Shown here one piece after another: positions 1 to 9,968 of a DNA stretch of 64,000 nucleotides. The position numbers and the translations under genes are program-made. This DNA comes from Clostridiales bacterium (lineage in GTDB: Bacteria > Bacillota > Clostridia > Christensenellales > Aristaeellaceae), in assembly GCA_012728435.1 (NCBI GenBank), contig JAAYFC010000033.1, forward strand, positions 1-64,000. Direction: 5' to 3'. Below the pieces are notes generated by a model. That model was not told the origin of the DNA. It worked only from the letters and a program-made list of their open reading frames with translations, and did no database searches. The stretch's first letter is position 1, and each line of letters starts with the position of its first letter.

Positions 1-170
1 TCCTGGGTTATACTGCTCATAGAGAAAGAGTTCCTTTCGTTGAAGTTGTCCAGCAACAACATTCTAACCGATTTGAACCCTTTCTCTTCCTTTACGCCTC
101 CTTTCGCTACGCTCTGTCCAATATGTATGGTACTCCTACAGTGGTCACGATATGGCAACCTCTTTGTTCA

Positions 171-199
171 TTGCGCGCGCTCATTGCGTATGCTATACT
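171..199 (+). promoter_or_regulatory. Promoter of the glycogen operon
   Basis: TTGCGC at 171-176, a 17-bp spacer and TATACT at 194-199, preceded by TGC, which makes an extended -10 element. It lies about 55 bp upstream of the glgB start and faces it. The rest of 1-252 holds no gene that I can support. Confidence 0.7.
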
Positions 200-252
200 T
201 TGTTCAGGATATATCATTGTTTGAACATCGTTCATCCTTAAAGGAAGGGGGA

Positions 253-2274
253 ATGGATTTGCGCTACAACCCTTTTGATGACGCGCAAAGACAGGAATTT
301 CATCAAGGCACAAGCCGCCACGCCTACCAGGCCTTTGGAGCGCACCCCGTATGGCAGGATGTGGACTGCTGGCATTTTACGGTCTGGGCGCCCAACGCGC
401 AGGCGGTCAGCCTAACGGGCGAATTCTGTTTTTGGGACTACGAAAAATACCCCATGACCAAGCAGTTCGACGGCACGTGGGAGATCAGGCTGCCCGACAT
501 CCTTTTCACCAAGGACGCGGATCCAGCCTGCTTTCATTATGCGGGGGCAGAGGAGAAGCTGCGCACCTACAAATACGCCATCAAGGGCGCGGATGGTAAC
601 TGGACCTTGAAGGCCGATCCCTACGCCTTTGCCGGGGAACTGCGCCCCAACACCGCCAGCATCCTGTATGACATGGATGGCTACGAGTGGGGTGACAGCG
701 AGTGGATGAAGCAGCGCGAGGAATGGGTGCCCTATTCCAGCCCTGTTAATATTTATGAGATGCATCTGGGCTCCTGGCGCCGGGGCGAGAACGGCAACAT
801 GCTAAGTTACGGGGAGATCGCCGACCAGCTGATCCCCTATATTGAAGAGATGGGCTACACCCATGTGGAGCTGCTGCCCGTGATGGAGCACCCGCTGGAC
901 ATGTCCTGGGGCTATCAGGTGACGGGCTATTACGCCGCCACCGCGCGTCACGGCACGCCGCATGACTTGATGAACTTCATCGACCGCATGCACCAGGCGG
1001 GCATCGGCGTCATTCTGGACTGGGTGCCGGCGCACTTCCCGCGGGATGAGTTCGGCCTGCGCCGCTTTGACGGCACCCCCTGCTATGAGCATACGGACCC
1101 GCGGCGGGCGGAGATGCCCCAGTGGGGCACCATGATGTTTGACTTCGCCCGGGGCGAGGTGTGCAGCTTCCTGCTGTCCAACGCCTGCTTCTGGCTGGAG
1201 TACTTCCACGCGGACGGCCTGCGCTGTGACGCGGTCAGCTCCATGCTCTACCACGATTTCGCGCGCGAGGGGGATTACCTGCCCAACGAGTTTGGCGGGC
1301 GGGAAAACCTGGACGCCATCGCCTTCATGCAGCGCCTGAATCAGACGGTCTACCGGGATTTCAAGGGCGTGATGATGATCGCGGAGGAATCCTCCGCCTA
1401 TCCCATGGTCACCCGGCCCATTGACATGGGCGGGCTGGGTTTTGGCTTTAAGTGGAACATGGGCTGGATGAATGACATGCTGTCCTATGTCAAGCTGGAT
1501 CCCATCTACCGCCGCTGGCACCACGACAAACTTACCTTCTCCCTGTTCTATGCTTTCAGCGAAAACTACATCCTGCCCTTCTCCCATGACGAGGTGGTTC
1601 ACGGCAAGGGCTCTATGCTGGACAAGCAGCCGGGGGATCTGTGGCAGAAGTTCGCGGGCCTGCGCGCTCTGTATGGCTACACCATGGCCCACCCGGGCAA
1701 GAAACTGCTGTTTATGGGCAGTGAGTTTGGCCACTTCATCGAGTGGAATTACGACGGCCAGCTGGACTGGTTTTTGATGGTCTACGAAAAGCACCCGGAT
1801 TTGTGCCGCTGTGTGCGCGTGCTCAACCACTTCTACCGCGACAACCCTCCCTTCTGGCAGATAGAGGACAGCTGGGACGGCTTTTTGTGGCTGACGGCGG
1901 ATGACAACGAGCGCAGCATCGTGGTCTTCATGCGCACGGACAAGGAAGGCCAATCCATCATCAGCATGACCAACTTTACCTCCGCCTTCTACCCTGTCTT
2001 CCGCTTCGGGTTGCCGCAGCCCGGCACCATTACAGAAATTTTTAACACCGATTTAAAGGAATACGGCGGCTCCAACCAGTACAACGCGCACCCCATCAAG
2101 GCGGAGGAGGAGATCTGCAACAACCTGCCCTACTCCGTTCAGGTGTGCGTGCCGCCGCTGTCCACGGTGTATTTCAGCTACGATAAAAAGCCGCTGCCCA
2201 AAAAACTGGCGGATGCAAAAGCAACCAAAACCAAAGAACCGGACGCAACCAAAACTGACCTGAAGGAGGAATGA
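253..2274 (+). CDS. glgB: 1,4-alpha-glucan branching enzyme
   Basis: Glycogen branching enzyme: cuts alpha-1,4 chains and re-attaches them by alpha-1,6 bonds in the cytoplasm. The 673-aa product begins with a CBM48-like module ([15 protein letters not shown]), followed by a GH13 barrel. Visible barrel motifs are [21 protein letters not shown] (catalytic Asp), AEESSAYP (catalytic Glu) and [15 protein letters not shown]. The open frame extends back to position 40, but the ATG at 253 is preceded by AAGGAAGGGGG and lies just after a good promoter, so it is taken as the start. The C-terminus carries a short Lys/Thr-rich tail. glgC starts 4 bp after the stop. First gene of a glgB-C-D-A operon. Confidence 0.95.
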   Translation: MDLRYNPFDDAQRQEFHQGTSRHAYQAFGAHPVWQDVDCWHFTVWAPNAQAVSLTGEFCFWDYEKYPMTKQFDGTWEIRLPDILFTKDADPACFHYAGAEEKLRTYKYAIKGADGNWTLKADPYAFAGELRPNTASILYDMDGYEWGDSEWMKQREEWVPYSSPVNIYEMHLGSWRRGENGNMLSYGEIADQLIPYIEEMGYTHVELLPVMEHPLDMSWGYQVTGYYAATARHGTPHDLMNFIDRMHQAGIGVILDWVPAHFPRDEFGLRRFDGTPCYEHTDPRRAEMPQWGTMMFDFARGEVCSFLLSNACFWLEYFHADGLRCDAVSSMLYHDFAREGDYLPNEFGGRENLDAIAFMQRLNQTVYRDFKGVMMIAEESSAYPMVTRPIDMGGLGFGFKWNMGWMNDMLSYVKLDPIYRRWHHDKLTFSLFYAFSENYILPFSHDEVVHGKGSMLDKQPGDLWQKFAGLRALYGYTMAHPGKKLLFMGSEFGHFIEWNYDGQLDWFLMVYEKHPDLCRCVRVLNHFYRDNPPFWQIEDSWDGFLWLTADDNERSIVVFMRTDKEGQSIISMTNFTSAFYPVFRFGLPQPGTITEIFNTDLKEYGGSNQYNAHPIKAEEEICNNLPYSVQVCVPPLSTVYFSYDKKPLPKKLADAKATKTKEPDATKTDLKEE

Positions 2275-2278
2275 GCGA

Positions 2279-3451
2279 ATGCAACAACACAAAACCTGCG
2301 TAGCCATGCTGCTGGCAGGCGGACAAGGGAGCAGGCTGGGCATCCTGACACGCCATGTTGCCAAACCAGCGGTTCCCTATGGCGGGAAGTACCGGATTAT
2401 CGACTTCCCCCTGTCAAATTGCGCCAATTCGGGCATTGATACAGTGGGTGTGTTAACCCAGTACAAGCCCATGGAGCTCAACTCCTACATCGGTTCCGGC
2501 GCGCCCTGGGATCTGGACATCTCAACCGGCGGCGTCTTTGTCCTGCCGCCCTACTCCAAGGGGGAGGAAGGCGAATGGTACAAGGGCACGGCCAACGCCA
2601 TTTACCAGAACCTGGCCTTCATTGAGCAGTTCAACCCCAAGTATGTGCTGATTTTATCCGGCGACCACATCTACAAATGCGATTACGCGGAGATGCTGGC
2701 CCACCACATCAAGCATGAAGCTGCGCTCACCGTGGCCGTGCGCCAGGTGCCCTGGGAGGACGCCAGCCGCTTTGGCCTGATGAACACGGACGAGGACGGC
2801 CGCATCATCGAGTTTGAGGAGAAGCCCAAAAACCCCAAGAGCAACAACGCCAGCATGGGCGTGTATGTCTTCACCTGGGAAAAGCTGCGGGATTACCTCA
2901 CCAGCGATGAGCGGGATCCCAAAAGCCAGAACGACTTTGGCAAAAACATCATCCCCACTATGCTAAACGCCGGGGAGCGCCTGGTGGCCTGGAACTTCAA
3001 CGGCTACTGGAAGGACGTGGGCACCATCGAAAGCCTGTGGGACGCCAACATGGACTTGCTCAGCCCCACGCCGCCCATCAACCTGCATGACCGCAAGTGG
3101 CGCATCTACGCCCGCAACGTGGGCGAGCCGCCGCATTTCGCTTCCCCTAAAGGGGTCATCCAAAACTCCCTTGTCACCGAGGGCTGCGAGGTGTATGGCA
3201 AGGTCGTTCATTCGGTCTTAAGCGCCGATGTCAAGGTGGCAGAGGGAGCAGTCGTTGAGGACGCGGTCATCATGCCCCACGCAAAAATCGGCAAAAACGC
3301 GGTCATCCGCCGCGCGATCATCGCGGAAAACGCGGAGATCGGCGAAGGCGCGGTCATTGGGGAGGAGACGGGCGACATCGCGGTGGTCGGCAGCAACACC
3401 ATCGTCGCCCCCGGGTACGTCCTCAAGGCCGGCGAGCAGCTTGGAGAGTGA
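2279..3451 (+). CDS. glgC: Glucose-1-phosphate adenylyltransferase
   Basis: ADP-glucose pyrophosphorylase: makes ADP-glucose from glucose-1-phosphate and ATP, the committed step of bacterial glycogen synthesis. The 390-aa length is normal. The N-terminal nucleotidyltransferase domain carries the intact signature [14 protein letters not shown] and the substrate motifs [19 protein letters not shown] and [10 protein letters not shown]. The C-terminus is a left-handed beta-helix of hexapeptide repeats, such as [20 protein letters not shown]. The RBS GGAGGA sits 8 bp upstream. Unlike the next gene, it keeps the catalytic glycine-rich loop, so it is the active subunit. Confidence 0.95.
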   Translation: MQQHKTCVAMLLAGGQGSRLGILTRHVAKPAVPYGGKYRIIDFPLSNCANSGIDTVGVLTQYKPMELNSYIGSGAPWDLDISTGGVFVLPPYSKGEEGEWYKGTANAIYQNLAFIEQFNPKYVLILSGDHIYKCDYAEMLAHHIKHEAALTVAVRQVPWEDASRFGLMNTDEDGRIIEFEEKPKNPKSNNASMGVYVFTWEKLRDYLTSDERDPKSQNDFGKNIIPTMLNAGERLVAWNFNGYWKDVGTIESLWDANMDLLSPTPPINLHDRKWRIYARNVGEPPHFASPKGVIQNSLVTEGCEVYGKVVHSVLSADVKVAEGAVVEDAVIMPHAKIGKNAVIRRAIIAENAEIGEGAVIGEETGDIAVVGSNTIVAPGYVLKAGEQLGE

Positions 3452-3460
3452 GGTTACAAG

Positions 3461-4582
3461 ATGAAACAAAACATTGTAGGTCTTATTTATACCGGGGAGC
3501 GCGTGGATGAACTGCAGGAGTTGACGCGCTACCGCAACACGGCCGCTTTGCCCATGGTGGGCCGCTACCGGCTGATTGACTTCACCCTGGCCAACATGAT
3601 CCACTCAGGTATCAAAAACATCGGCATCATCATGCAGAAGAATTACCACAGCCTGATGGACCACCTGGGCAGCGGGCGGGAGTGGAACCTGCACGGCAAA
3701 CGCTCCGGCCTGACCATCTTGCCGCCCTTTATGTCCCGGGAAAACGTGGGCGTGTACGACGGGCTGCTGGATGCGCTGCACAACAACATGAACTTCATGC
3801 GCAGAAGCGTGGAGCGCAACATCGTGGTCACCGACAGCAACGTGCTCTACCAGGTGGATTTCCGGGACATGATGAACCACCACCTGGACAACAAGGCGGA
3901 CATCACCCTTCTTTACACCAAGGACAGAAACGTCAGGCGCAACGCCCGCGGCCGCTATTTGCAGGTGGAGAAAGACCAGGTCACAAAGCTGGAGATTGAC
4001 CCCACCATCCCGCATTTTGAAAACACCTATGTGGGCGCCTTTATCATCAGGCGGGAGTTGCTCATCGACCTGGTGGACCGCGCGGTGGCCTCCGGCCAGC
4101 ATCATTCCTCCCGGGAGATGATCGCGCAGATGGTTTCTGAGCGCATCTACCGTATCGGCGCCTTTGAGTGCCCCGGCCGCGTGTGGATGATCGACTCGGT
4201 CGAAAGCTACTACCAGTGCAACATGGACTTCCTAAACGACAAACTGCGCGCCCAGGCCTTCCGGGATGACAAGCCCGTGTGGACCAAGCTGCGCGATGAA
4301 ATGCCCGCCCGCTACATGGGGGATTCTCTGGTCACCAACACCCTGGTGGCGGATGGCTGCCTTATTGAGGGCACAGTCGAAAACAGCATCCTCTTCCGCG
4401 GTGTGGTGGTCAAGCCCGGCGCGGTGATCCGCAACTCCATCATCATGCAGGACGCGGTCATCTCCCGCAACGCGGAGGTGGAAAACTGCATCCTGGACAA
4501 GCAGACCACCCTACGGGAGGATGTCCGGCTGATCGCCCCGCGCTCCTACCCCCTGGTGGTCCCCAAAAACTTGACAATTTGA
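3461..4582 (+). CDS. glgD: Glucose-1-phosphate adenylyltransferase subunit GlgD
   Basis: GlgC-like subunit of 373 aa. It has the nucleotidyltransferase fold (VGRYRLIDFTLANMIHSGI) and hexapeptide repeats at the C-terminus (PGAVIRNSIIMQDAVISRNA). The N-terminal GGxGxRL loop of GlgC is replaced by GLIYTGERVDELQEL, so it is probably not catalytic. In Bacillota, GlgD forms a heteromer with GlgC and raises its activity. It lies 9 bp after glgC in the same operon. Confidence 0.93.
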   Translation: MKQNIVGLIYTGERVDELQELTRYRNTAALPMVGRYRLIDFTLANMIHSGIKNIGIIMQKNYHSLMDHLGSGREWNLHGKRSGLTILPPFMSRENVGVYDGLLDALHNNMNFMRRSVERNIVVTDSNVLYQVDFRDMMNHHLDNKADITLLYTKDRNVRRNARGRYLQVEKDQVTKLEIDPTIPHFENTYVGAFIIRRELLIDLVDRAVASGQHHSSREMIAQMVSERIYRIGAFECPGRVWMIDSVESYYQCNMDFLNDKLRAQAFRDDKPVWTKLRDEMPARYMGDSLVTNTLVADGCLIEGTVENSILFRGVVVKPGAVIRNSIIMQDAVISRNAEVENCILDKQTTLREDVRLIAPRSYPLVVPKNLTI

Positions 4583-4637
4583 CGCCTCATTTGTTAGCCT
4601 CATACAGGCGGTGACTGACGCGAAGGAGGAACAATCC

Positions 4638-6398
4638 ATGAAAATTCTGTTCACAGCCAGCGAATGCGTGCCCTTTGTCAAAACGGGCGGCTTGGCTGAT
4701 GTGGTGGGCTCCCTGGCCCCGGCGCTGGCCGAGCAGGGGCATGATGTACGGGTCATTTTGCCCAAGTACAGTATGATTCCGCACGAATATGAGCGCAAGA
4801 TGACCCATGTGGTCGATTTTGAGGTCAGCCTGGGCTGGCGGCGCCAGTACTGCGGCATAGAGCAATTAGAGCGCGGCGGCGTGACTTACTACTTTGTGGA
4901 CAACCGCTATTACTTTGGCCGCAACTACATCTACGGTGTGGGCGGGGACGAGCATGAGCGCTACGCCTTCTTCTGCCGCGGGGTCCTAAACGCCCTGCCG
5001 CTGATTCCCTTCGCGCCGGATGTCATCCACGCGCACGACTGGCAAACCGGGATGATCCCGGCCCTGCTGCGCATTCAGTACGCTGGCCTGCCCCTGTATG
5101 ACAGCATCCGCACCGTGATGACCATCCACAACCTGCAATACCAGGGCATCTTTGGCGTCAAGGACGTGCAGGACATGCTGGGCCTGCAGGACGAAGTTTT
5201 CACCGATGACAAACTGGAGTACTTTGGCAACGTCAACTTCTTAAAAGCCGGCATTGTCTACGCGGACGAGGTCACCACCGTCAGCCCCAGCTACGCCGAG
5301 GAAATCCAGACCGCCTACTACGGCGAGCGCCTGGACGGCCTGCTGCGCGCGCGGCACAACCACTTAACAGGCATTCTAAACGGCATCGATGTGCGGGAAT
5401 ACGACCCGGCAACGGATCCCTCCATCGCCCAGAACTACAGCGTGAAGGACATGTCCGGCAAGGCCGCGTGCAAGCGCGCCCTGCAGGAGGAGCTGGGCCT
5501 GGAAGTGCGCCCCGATGTGCCCATCATCGCGATGATCGGCCGCCTCAACAGCCAAAAAGGCTTGGATCTGGTGGACTATGTCATCGCCGACATCATGCGC
5601 GAGGACCTGCAGTTGGTCTGCCTGGGCATGGGTGAGTCCCGCTATGTCAACCTCTTTAGCTGGGCGGAGCAAAACTACCCCGGTCGTGTCGCAGCCAGCT
5701 TTGTGATGGACCACGGCCTGGCGCACCGCATCTACGCGGGTGCCGATCTGTTCCTGATGCCCTCCGCCTTTGAGCCCTGCGGCCTCTCCCAGATGATCGC
5801 GCTGCGCTACGGCACCGTGCCCGTGGTGCGGGAGACCGGCGGCCTGCGGGATACAGTGCTCTCCTACAACGAGTACACCAAGGACGGCAATGGCTTTACC
5901 TTCTTCAACTACAACGCGCACGACATGCTTAACGTCATCCGCCGCGCGCTGCATTACTACCATAACGAGCGTGAGGTCTGGGCTCTGCTTCAGGAGCGCG
6001 GCATGACGGCGGACTTCTCCTGGCTGCAGTCCTCCAGGATCTATCTGGATCTGTACAAGAAGCTGATGCCAGCCCTTTTGGGTGAAGGCAAGCCCGCGGA
6101 CAAGGCCGAGGACAAGCCGGCAGCGGCGGAAGCGCCCGCGCCCAAGCCCAAACGGGTCACCAAGGCAACGCCCAAAGCCCCGGCGGCCAAGAAGGAGCCT
6201 GCCGCCAAGAAGGAGCCTGCCGCCAAGGCCAAGGCCGCGCCCAAAGCCGCCGCGGTCAAGAAGGAAACCGCCGCCAAGCCGGCCGCTGCCAAAAAGCCCG
6301 CAGCTGCCAAGAAGGCAGCGGAGAAACCGGCGGATGTGCCCGCTGCCAAGCCGGCACCCCGCACACGCAAGACAAAGACTGAGAAGACGGAAGAATAA
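4638..6398 (+). CDS. glgA: Glycogen synthase with a long Lys/Ala/Pro tail
   Basis: GT5 ADP-glucose glycogen synthase: extends alpha-1,4-glucan chains. The start at 4638 has the RBS AAGGAGG 8-9 bp upstream; an earlier in-frame ATG at 4611 has none. Residues 1 to about 480 form a normal enzyme: KTGGLADVVGSL (ADP-glucose loop), HAHDWQTG, a GRLNSQKG-type C-domain and PSAFEPCGLSQMIALRYG with the conserved Glu. About 105 further residues made of K, A, P and E repeats (AAKKEPAAKKEPAAK) follow and are not part of the GT5 family. The tail is basic and histone-H1-like. An intrinsic terminator follows. Confidence 0.93.
   Translation: MKILFTASECVPFVKTGGLADVVGSLAPALAEQGHDVRVILPKYSMIPHEYERKMTHVVDFEVSLGWRRQYCGIEQLERGGVTYYFVDNRYYFGRNYIYGVGGDEHERYAFFCRGVLNALPLIPFAPDVIHAHDWQTGMIPALLRIQYAGLPLYDSIRTVMTIHNLQYQGIFGVKDVQDMLGLQDEVFTDDKLEYFGNVNFLKAGIVYADEVTTVSPSYAEEIQTAYYGERLDGLLRARHNHLTGILNGIDVREYDPATDPSIAQNYSVKDMSGKAACKRALQEELGLEVRPDVPIIAMIGRLNSQKGLDLVDYVIADIMREDLQLVCLGMGESRYVNLFSWAEQNYPGRVAASFVMDHGLAHRIYAGADLFLMPSAFEPCGLSQMIALRYGTVPVVRETGGLRDTVLSYNEYTKDGNGFTFFNYNAHDMLNVIRRALHYYHNEREVWALLQERGMTADFSWLQSSRIYLDLYKKLMPALLGEGKPADKAEDKPAAAEAPAPKPKRVTKATPKAPAAKKEPAAKKEPAAKAKAAPKAAAVKKETAAKPAAAKKPAAAKKAAEKPADVPAAKPAPRTRKTKTEKTEE
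6081..6395 (+). repeat. Low-complexity KEPAA/KPAA coding repeat in GlgA tail
   Basis: In-frame repetitive tract coding for about 105 residues at the GlgA C-terminus. Units such as AAKKEP occur in tandem around 6185-6225, followed by degenerate AAKPAAAKK units. It is rich in Ala, Lys and Pro, and the distal end is Arg/Lys/Thr rich. It is probably unstructured. Confidence 0.85.
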
Positions 6399-6417
6399 CC
6401 ATTTTCCGCACAATCAA

Positions 6418-6456
6418 AACCACCGGCCCGCACACATTAGCGAGCCGGTGGCTTTT
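6418..6456 (+). terminator. Terminator of the glg operon
   Basis: CCACCGGC at 6420-6427 pairs with GCCGGTGG at 6444-6451, followed by CTTTTG. It lies between glgA and a convergent gene whose stop is at 6468, so it may work in both directions. Confidence 0.7.
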
Positions 6457-6467
6457 GCTTGTCTTGT

Positions 6468-7322
6468 TTAATCCGCCTGCAGCCTGGCGTTGTTGATGAA
6501 GCCGCGGGTGCGCAGGCCCATGTACTCCGTTTCAATATACGCCGATTGATCCGCGAACTGCCCGTATGCCAGTAAAATCACTTTGCTGTCGGCTGGGATC
6601 TCAAACAGCCAGGTCGATGGTGACATCGGGTCGTCCGTGAGGTAGGCAGCGGAGGTGATGGTCGCTTGCTGATACGCAAAGCGCAGCGCCTGCAGGTTCA
6701 ATGACGCCGGGAGCATGCCGGAAGGGATATAGCCGATCCGGTTGCGGTTGCCAGGCAGCTCGTAGCCAATCATCGCCCAGCCATCCTCCGCGCCAAACAC
6801 CCTGATGCGGCCGCCGGCTAGCAAGGCCTGGCCGTTTGCCGCGCGGTAAAACCCCTCGCCCGGGCCGGAGTACACCGCGGTCTCCCCGTCATGATAAATG
6901 TATTCCAAGCTGTCCGGTAAAACAGGGACGTCAACAGGATATGAATGGCTCTGTTCATCTGAAGTCTGTTGGCTTTGCCCAGGTTCCCAAAGGGGCTTTG
7001 GGGGCGTAGCAGTCTGGTGGGGCGTGTGCTGGATGGGCTGGATATAGGCGCGGTAGGTGACCAGCTTGCCGCTGAGATAGCCAATCTGCTGATCGGGCAG
7101 GACGATTTCATACCAGCCCGCGGCTGTTTGCCCCGTTGTGGGGAAGATCTGTCCGGGCTGGCCTTTGGCAATCAACGCGTGATCTGTGCTGTCGCCCGCG
7201 CGGATATTGACCACGGTGTGAAACCGCACCGTGACTTCCCCAACCAGGGTCATGCTTTGCGCCTGCGCGGGTGGAGCCAGATACAAAAGCGCCAGCGGCA
7301 CAGCGGTAAACAGGCCAAACAA
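6468..7322 (-). CDS. Secreted bacterial SH3-like domain protein
   Basis: 284-aa exported protein. The N-terminus is a signal-peptide core (LFTAVPLALLYLAPPAQA). SH3b-like motifs follow: VVNIRAGDSTDHALIAKGQPG with GWYEIVLPDQQIGYLSG, and later VYSGPGEGFYRAANGQALLAGG with IGYIPSGML. Such domains usually bind cell-wall peptides; no catalytic domain is visible. The only in-frame start is a TTG at 7322 with no RBS. One base of frame away there is an AAGGA box and a GTG AAA AAC start, so a missing A in an A-run may have broken the frame (see findings). The C-terminal 90 residues are not recognised. Confidence 0.7.
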   Translation of the reverse strand: MFGLFTAVPLALLYLAPPAQAQSMTLVGEVTVRFHTVVNIRAGDSTDHALIAKGQPGQIFPTTGQTAAGWYEIVLPDQQIGYLSGKLVTYRAYIQPIQHTPHQTATPPKPLWEPGQSQQTSDEQSHSYPVDVPVLPDSLEYIYHDGETAVYSGPGEGFYRAANGQALLAGGRIRVFGAEDGWAMIGYELPGNRNRIGYIPSGMLPASLNLQALRFAYQQATITSAAYLTDDPMSPSTWLFEIPADSKVILLAYGQFADQSAYIETEYMGLRTRGFINNARLQAD

Positions 7323-7364
7323 ACTGTGTTTTTCACACTATCATCCTTCATTTTTTCTGCCCTT

Positions 7365-7393
7365 ATTTTATCGGGCAAGCGCGGGTTTGTCCA
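7365..7393 (-). promoter_or_regulatory. Promoter of the SH3-like gene
   Basis: On the - strand, TGGACA (7393-7388), a 17-bp spacer and TAAAAT (7370-7365). It lies about 45 bp upstream of the coding start. Confidence 0.6.
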
Positions 7394-7416
7394 TCGCAAG
7401 CGGGATATATCCAACA

Positions 7417-7453
7417 TGAAAACGCCCTCTGGCTATGCAGGTGCCAAAGGGCG
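7417..7453 (-). terminator. Terminator of the amino acid binding-protein gene
   Basis: On the - strand, the stem CGCCCTTTGGC pairs with GCCAGAGGGCG and is followed by TTTTC. It lies 20 bp after the stop of the binding-protein gene. Confidence 0.75.
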
Positions 7454-7472
7454 CCAGGGGCACGAATGTGGC

Positions 7473-8270
7473 TTAGTGCTCCTTGTTCATCTCGCTGTTG
7501 AGCTCCACCGCTTGCTCCATCCACAGGTAGAACAGGTTTTGCTCCAACACTTCCTTGATGGCGGCGTTTACCTCTGCCAGCAATTCCGGCTGGTCCTTGG
7601 GCAGCGCGACTGCGATGCCTTCGGAGGTAAAGGGGAAGGCCTCCGGGCAGATGACCAGGTCATCATAGTTTGCCACATACTGCGCGGCGATCACATCCGC
7701 CAGTGCCATGGCGTCCACCTGTTTGCTCAGCAGCATCATCACGCCGTCGGGCACCTTGGCAATCAATTCCAGCTGGGCGTCCTGCAGGTAGTCCTCCACC
7801 ATGGTTGCCTGCAGGGAGCCGTTTTGCGCGGCCACCTTTTTGCCGTTCAAATCGGCCAGGATTTTGAAGGTGTCCGCGTTGTCCTTGTGCACCACCAGTT
7901 GCTGGTTGCTTTCGTTGTAGTAGATGTCAGAGAAATCCATGCTCTCCGCGCGCTCGGGGGTGGGGTCAAAGCCGGCCAGGGCGATGTCCACTTTGCCGGT
8001 GGTGATGGCAGCCAGCACGCCGTCAAAATCGTAGGAATCAATGACCAATTCAACGCCCAGGTAGGCCGCGATGTATTTGGCCAGCTCCATATCAGCGCCC
8101 ACAGGCTCGCCATCCGGGCCCGGGAACTCATAGGGCGCGTAGTCCGGAGAGGTGCCGACCACCAGCTTGCCGGCAGTCTTGATGGCGTCCAGCTTGCTCT
8201 CCGCCGCGGCCGTTAGTGCCAGTGTGAACATCAGGGCCAAGACCAGCAGACCTGCAATCCATTTCTTCAT
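7473..8270 (-). CDS. Polar amino acid ABC transporter substrate-binding protein
   Basis: Periplasmic-type binding protein of 265 aa (SBP family 3). It has an ordinary signal peptide (MKKWIAGLLVLALMFTLALTAAAES) and then GKLVVGTSPDYAPYEF and FDGVLAAITTGKVDIALAGF, both typical of glutamine/cystine/arginine binding proteins. There is no lipobox cysteine, which is unusual for a monoderm Gram-positive. It is divergent from its likely permease and ATPase (8554-9949). It has its own consensus promoter and a terminator after the gene. The exact amino acid cannot be told from sequence. Confidence 0.9.
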   Translation of the reverse strand: MKKWIAGLLVLALMFTLALTAAAESKLDAIKTAGKLVVGTSPDYAPYEFPGPDGEPVGADMELAKYIAAYLGVELVIDSYDFDGVLAAITTGKVDIALAGFDPTPERAESMDFSDIYYNESNQQLVVHKDNADTFKILADLNGKKVAAQNGSLQATMVEDYLQDAQLELIAKVPDGVMMLLSKQVDAMALADVIAAQYVANYDDLVICPEAFPFTSEGIAVALPKDQPELLAEVNAAIKEVLEQNLFYLWMEQAVELNSEMNKEH

Positions 8271-8299
8271 TCAGACAGTCCTCCTTGCTTGATGTCTTT

Positions 8300-8328
8300 A
8301 GTATAGACTGAATAAATATGCGTGTCAA
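8300..8328 (-). promoter_or_regulatory. Promoter of the amino acid binding-protein gene
   Basis: On the - strand, TTGACA (8328-8323), a 17-bp spacer and TATACT (8305-8300). This is a near-perfect sigma-A promoter about 30 bp upstream of the ATG. It suggests stronger expression of the binding protein than of the divergent permease. Confidence 0.8.
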
Positions 8329-8480
8329 CCAGGAAACAGGCAAGCAGCGGAAAATTCGGAAAAATTTCCTCAGCACCAAATTTATCAGTGTTTCCTGCGG
8401 AAGAAATCAAACCAGAAACCGCATAAGCATACGAAAGTGGTAATAATTTTGCAAAACCGCTACCCATAAACGCGCAACTG

Positions 8481-8489
8481 TGGTATTAT
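8481..8489 (+). promoter_or_regulatory. Extended -10 promoter of the permease-ATPase pair
   Basis: TGG followed by TATTAT (8484-8489) forms an extended -10 element. No good -35 lies at the usual distance. Confidence 0.45.
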
Positions 8490-8553
8490 CATACAGCGTG
8501 TTTGCATATTGATGCAGAACATACGCGAAAGCCTGATGGAAAGGAAAGCCTGG

Positions 8554-9231
8554 ATGTACACCAACTTTATGCCCAATACCCTGCGGGTGCTGTCGCGCTA
8601 CGGGGGGCTGTTTTTACAGGGGGCAGGTATCACCCTGCTGCTGAGCGCGATTACCGTTTTCTTCGGCGCCATCTTCGGCTCGCTGCTGGCCTTGATGCGC
8701 AGAAGCAGGCTGGGCCCCGTGCGCTGGCTGGCCACCACCTATGTGGAGGTGGTGCGCGGCACGCCCCTTTTGCTGCAGCTGTATGTGTTTTATTTTATTC
8801 TGCCCGATCTTGTGCGGTTTATCAGCCTGTCCAAATTTGCCAGCGTGTCCATCGCCCTGATTTTCAATTCCGCGGCCTATGTGTGTGAGATTGTGCGCGC
8901 GGGCATCGCCGCGGTGGATCCGGGACAGGCGGAGGCCGCCCGCTCGCTGGGGTTGGGCGCCCGGCAAACCATGGCGAGGGTGGTGCTGCCCCAGGCCATT
9001 AAAAACATTCTGCCGGCGCTGGGCAACGAGTTTGTCACCGTCATCAAGGAAACCTCCCTGGCATCCGTCTTTTTTGTGGGGGATTTGATGACGCAATACA
9101 ACATTGTCAAGGGCAGCATGCACCTGGTGATTGAGCCCTTGATGATTGTGGGCGTGGTGTATTTTGTGCTGACCTTTGTATTAAGTAAGCTCATCGCCCG
9201 TTATGAGAGGAGGCTGAAGGCAAGTGATTGA
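8554..9231 (+). CDS. Polar amino acid ABC transporter permease
   Basis: Inner-membrane permease of the HisM/GlnP family, 225 aa. It has several hydrophobic segments and the EAA-loop region ([26 protein letters not shown]) that docks the ATPase. An open frame reaches 8509, but the ATG at 8554 is preceded by AAGGA at 8-bp spacing and gives a normal N-terminus ([20 protein letters not shown]). Its last 8 bases overlap the GTG start of the ATPase, so the two are translationally coupled. It likely works with the divergent binding protein at 7473-8270. Confidence 0.9.
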   Translation: MYTNFMPNTLRVLSRYGGLFLQGAGITLLLSAITVFFGAIFGSLLALMRRSRLGPVRWLATTYVEVVRGTPLLLQLYVFYFILPDLVRFISLSKFASVSIALIFNSAAYVCEIVRAGIAAVDPGQAEAARSLGLGARQTMARVVLPQAIKNILPALGNEFVTVIKETSLASVFFVGDLMTQYNIVKGSMHLVIEPLMIVGVVYFVLTFVLSKLIARYERRLKASD

Positions 9232-9949
9232 GACCATCAATTTATTTAAGGACTTTGGCGACCTGAACGTGCTGCAGGGCATCACAGAGACCATCAACAC
9301 AGGCGAGGTCATCTCTATCATCGGGCCGTCCGGCTCCGGCAAATCCACCTTCCTGCGCTGCTTGAATATGCTGGAAGTACCCACCGCCGGCAGCGTGCTG
9401 TTTGATGGGGTTGATTTGACGGATCCAGGCACACAGATCGACCTGCACCGCCAAAAAATGGGTATGGTCTTCCAGCACTTCAATGTCTTCCCGCATCTGA
9501 GCGTGAAGGAAAACATCACCCTGGCGCCCGTGTTGCTTAAAAAGCGCACCCAACAGGAAGCGGATGACTATGCCTCAGAGCTGCTTGCCAGGGTGGGCCT
9601 GTCAGACAAGGCGCATGAGCACCCGCGCCGCCTCTCCGGCGGGCAAAAGCAGCGCCTGGCCATTGTGAGGGCACTGGCAATGGACCCGCGGGTGATGCTG
9701 TTTGACGAGCCCACCAGCGCCCTTGACCCGGAGATGGTGGGCGAGGTGCTGCAGGTCATCAAATCCCTGGTCAAATCCGGCATGACCTGCATCATCGTCA
9801 CGCACGAGATGGGCTTTGCCAGGGAAGTTTCCAGCCGTGTCTTCTTCATGGACGAGGGCATCATCGCCGAGCAGGGCAGCCCGACGGAGCTGTTTGACCA
9901 CCCGCAAAACCCCAGAACCCAGGCGTTTTTAAGCAGGGTTCTCTATTAA
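9224..9949 (+). CDS. Polar amino acid ABC transporter ATP-binding protein
   Basis: 241-aa ATPase of the GlnQ/HisP type. Walker A is GPSGSGKST, the Q-loop [16 protein letters not shown], the signature [15 protein letters not shown], Walker [17 protein letters not shown] and the H-loop [10 protein letters not shown]. The start is GTG, inside the last codons of the permease. It powers uptake of a polar amino acid together with the two neighbouring genes. Confidence 0.93.
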   Translation: MIETINLFKDFGDLNVLQGITETINTGEVISIIGPSGSGKSTFLRCLNMLEVPTAGSVLFDGVDLTDPGTQIDLHRQKMGMVFQHFNVFPHLSVKENITLAPVLLKKRTQQEADDYASELLARVGLSDKAHEHPRRLSGGQKQRLAIVRALAMDPRVMLFDEPTSALDPEMVGEVLQVIKSLVKSGMTCIIVTHEMGFAREVSSRVFFMDEGIIAEQGSPTELFDHPQNPRTQAFLSRVLY

Positions 9950-9968
9950 CAAACGCCGTTTAAAAGGC

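Noticed and set aside
802..1953. Long antisense open frame opposite glgB (383 codons)
   Set aside because: It mirrors a high-GC coding gene. It is low in recognisable motifs and has no RBS; it is a shadow frame.
6185..6300. Tandem repeat as a CRISPR or minisatellite
   Set aside because: The repeat is short and in frame and encodes the GlgA tail; there are no spacers of regular length.
5376..6413. Long antisense open frame opposite glgA
   Set aside because: Its Gly/Leu-rich text is the complement of the Lys/Ala repeat tail; no family motif or RBS.
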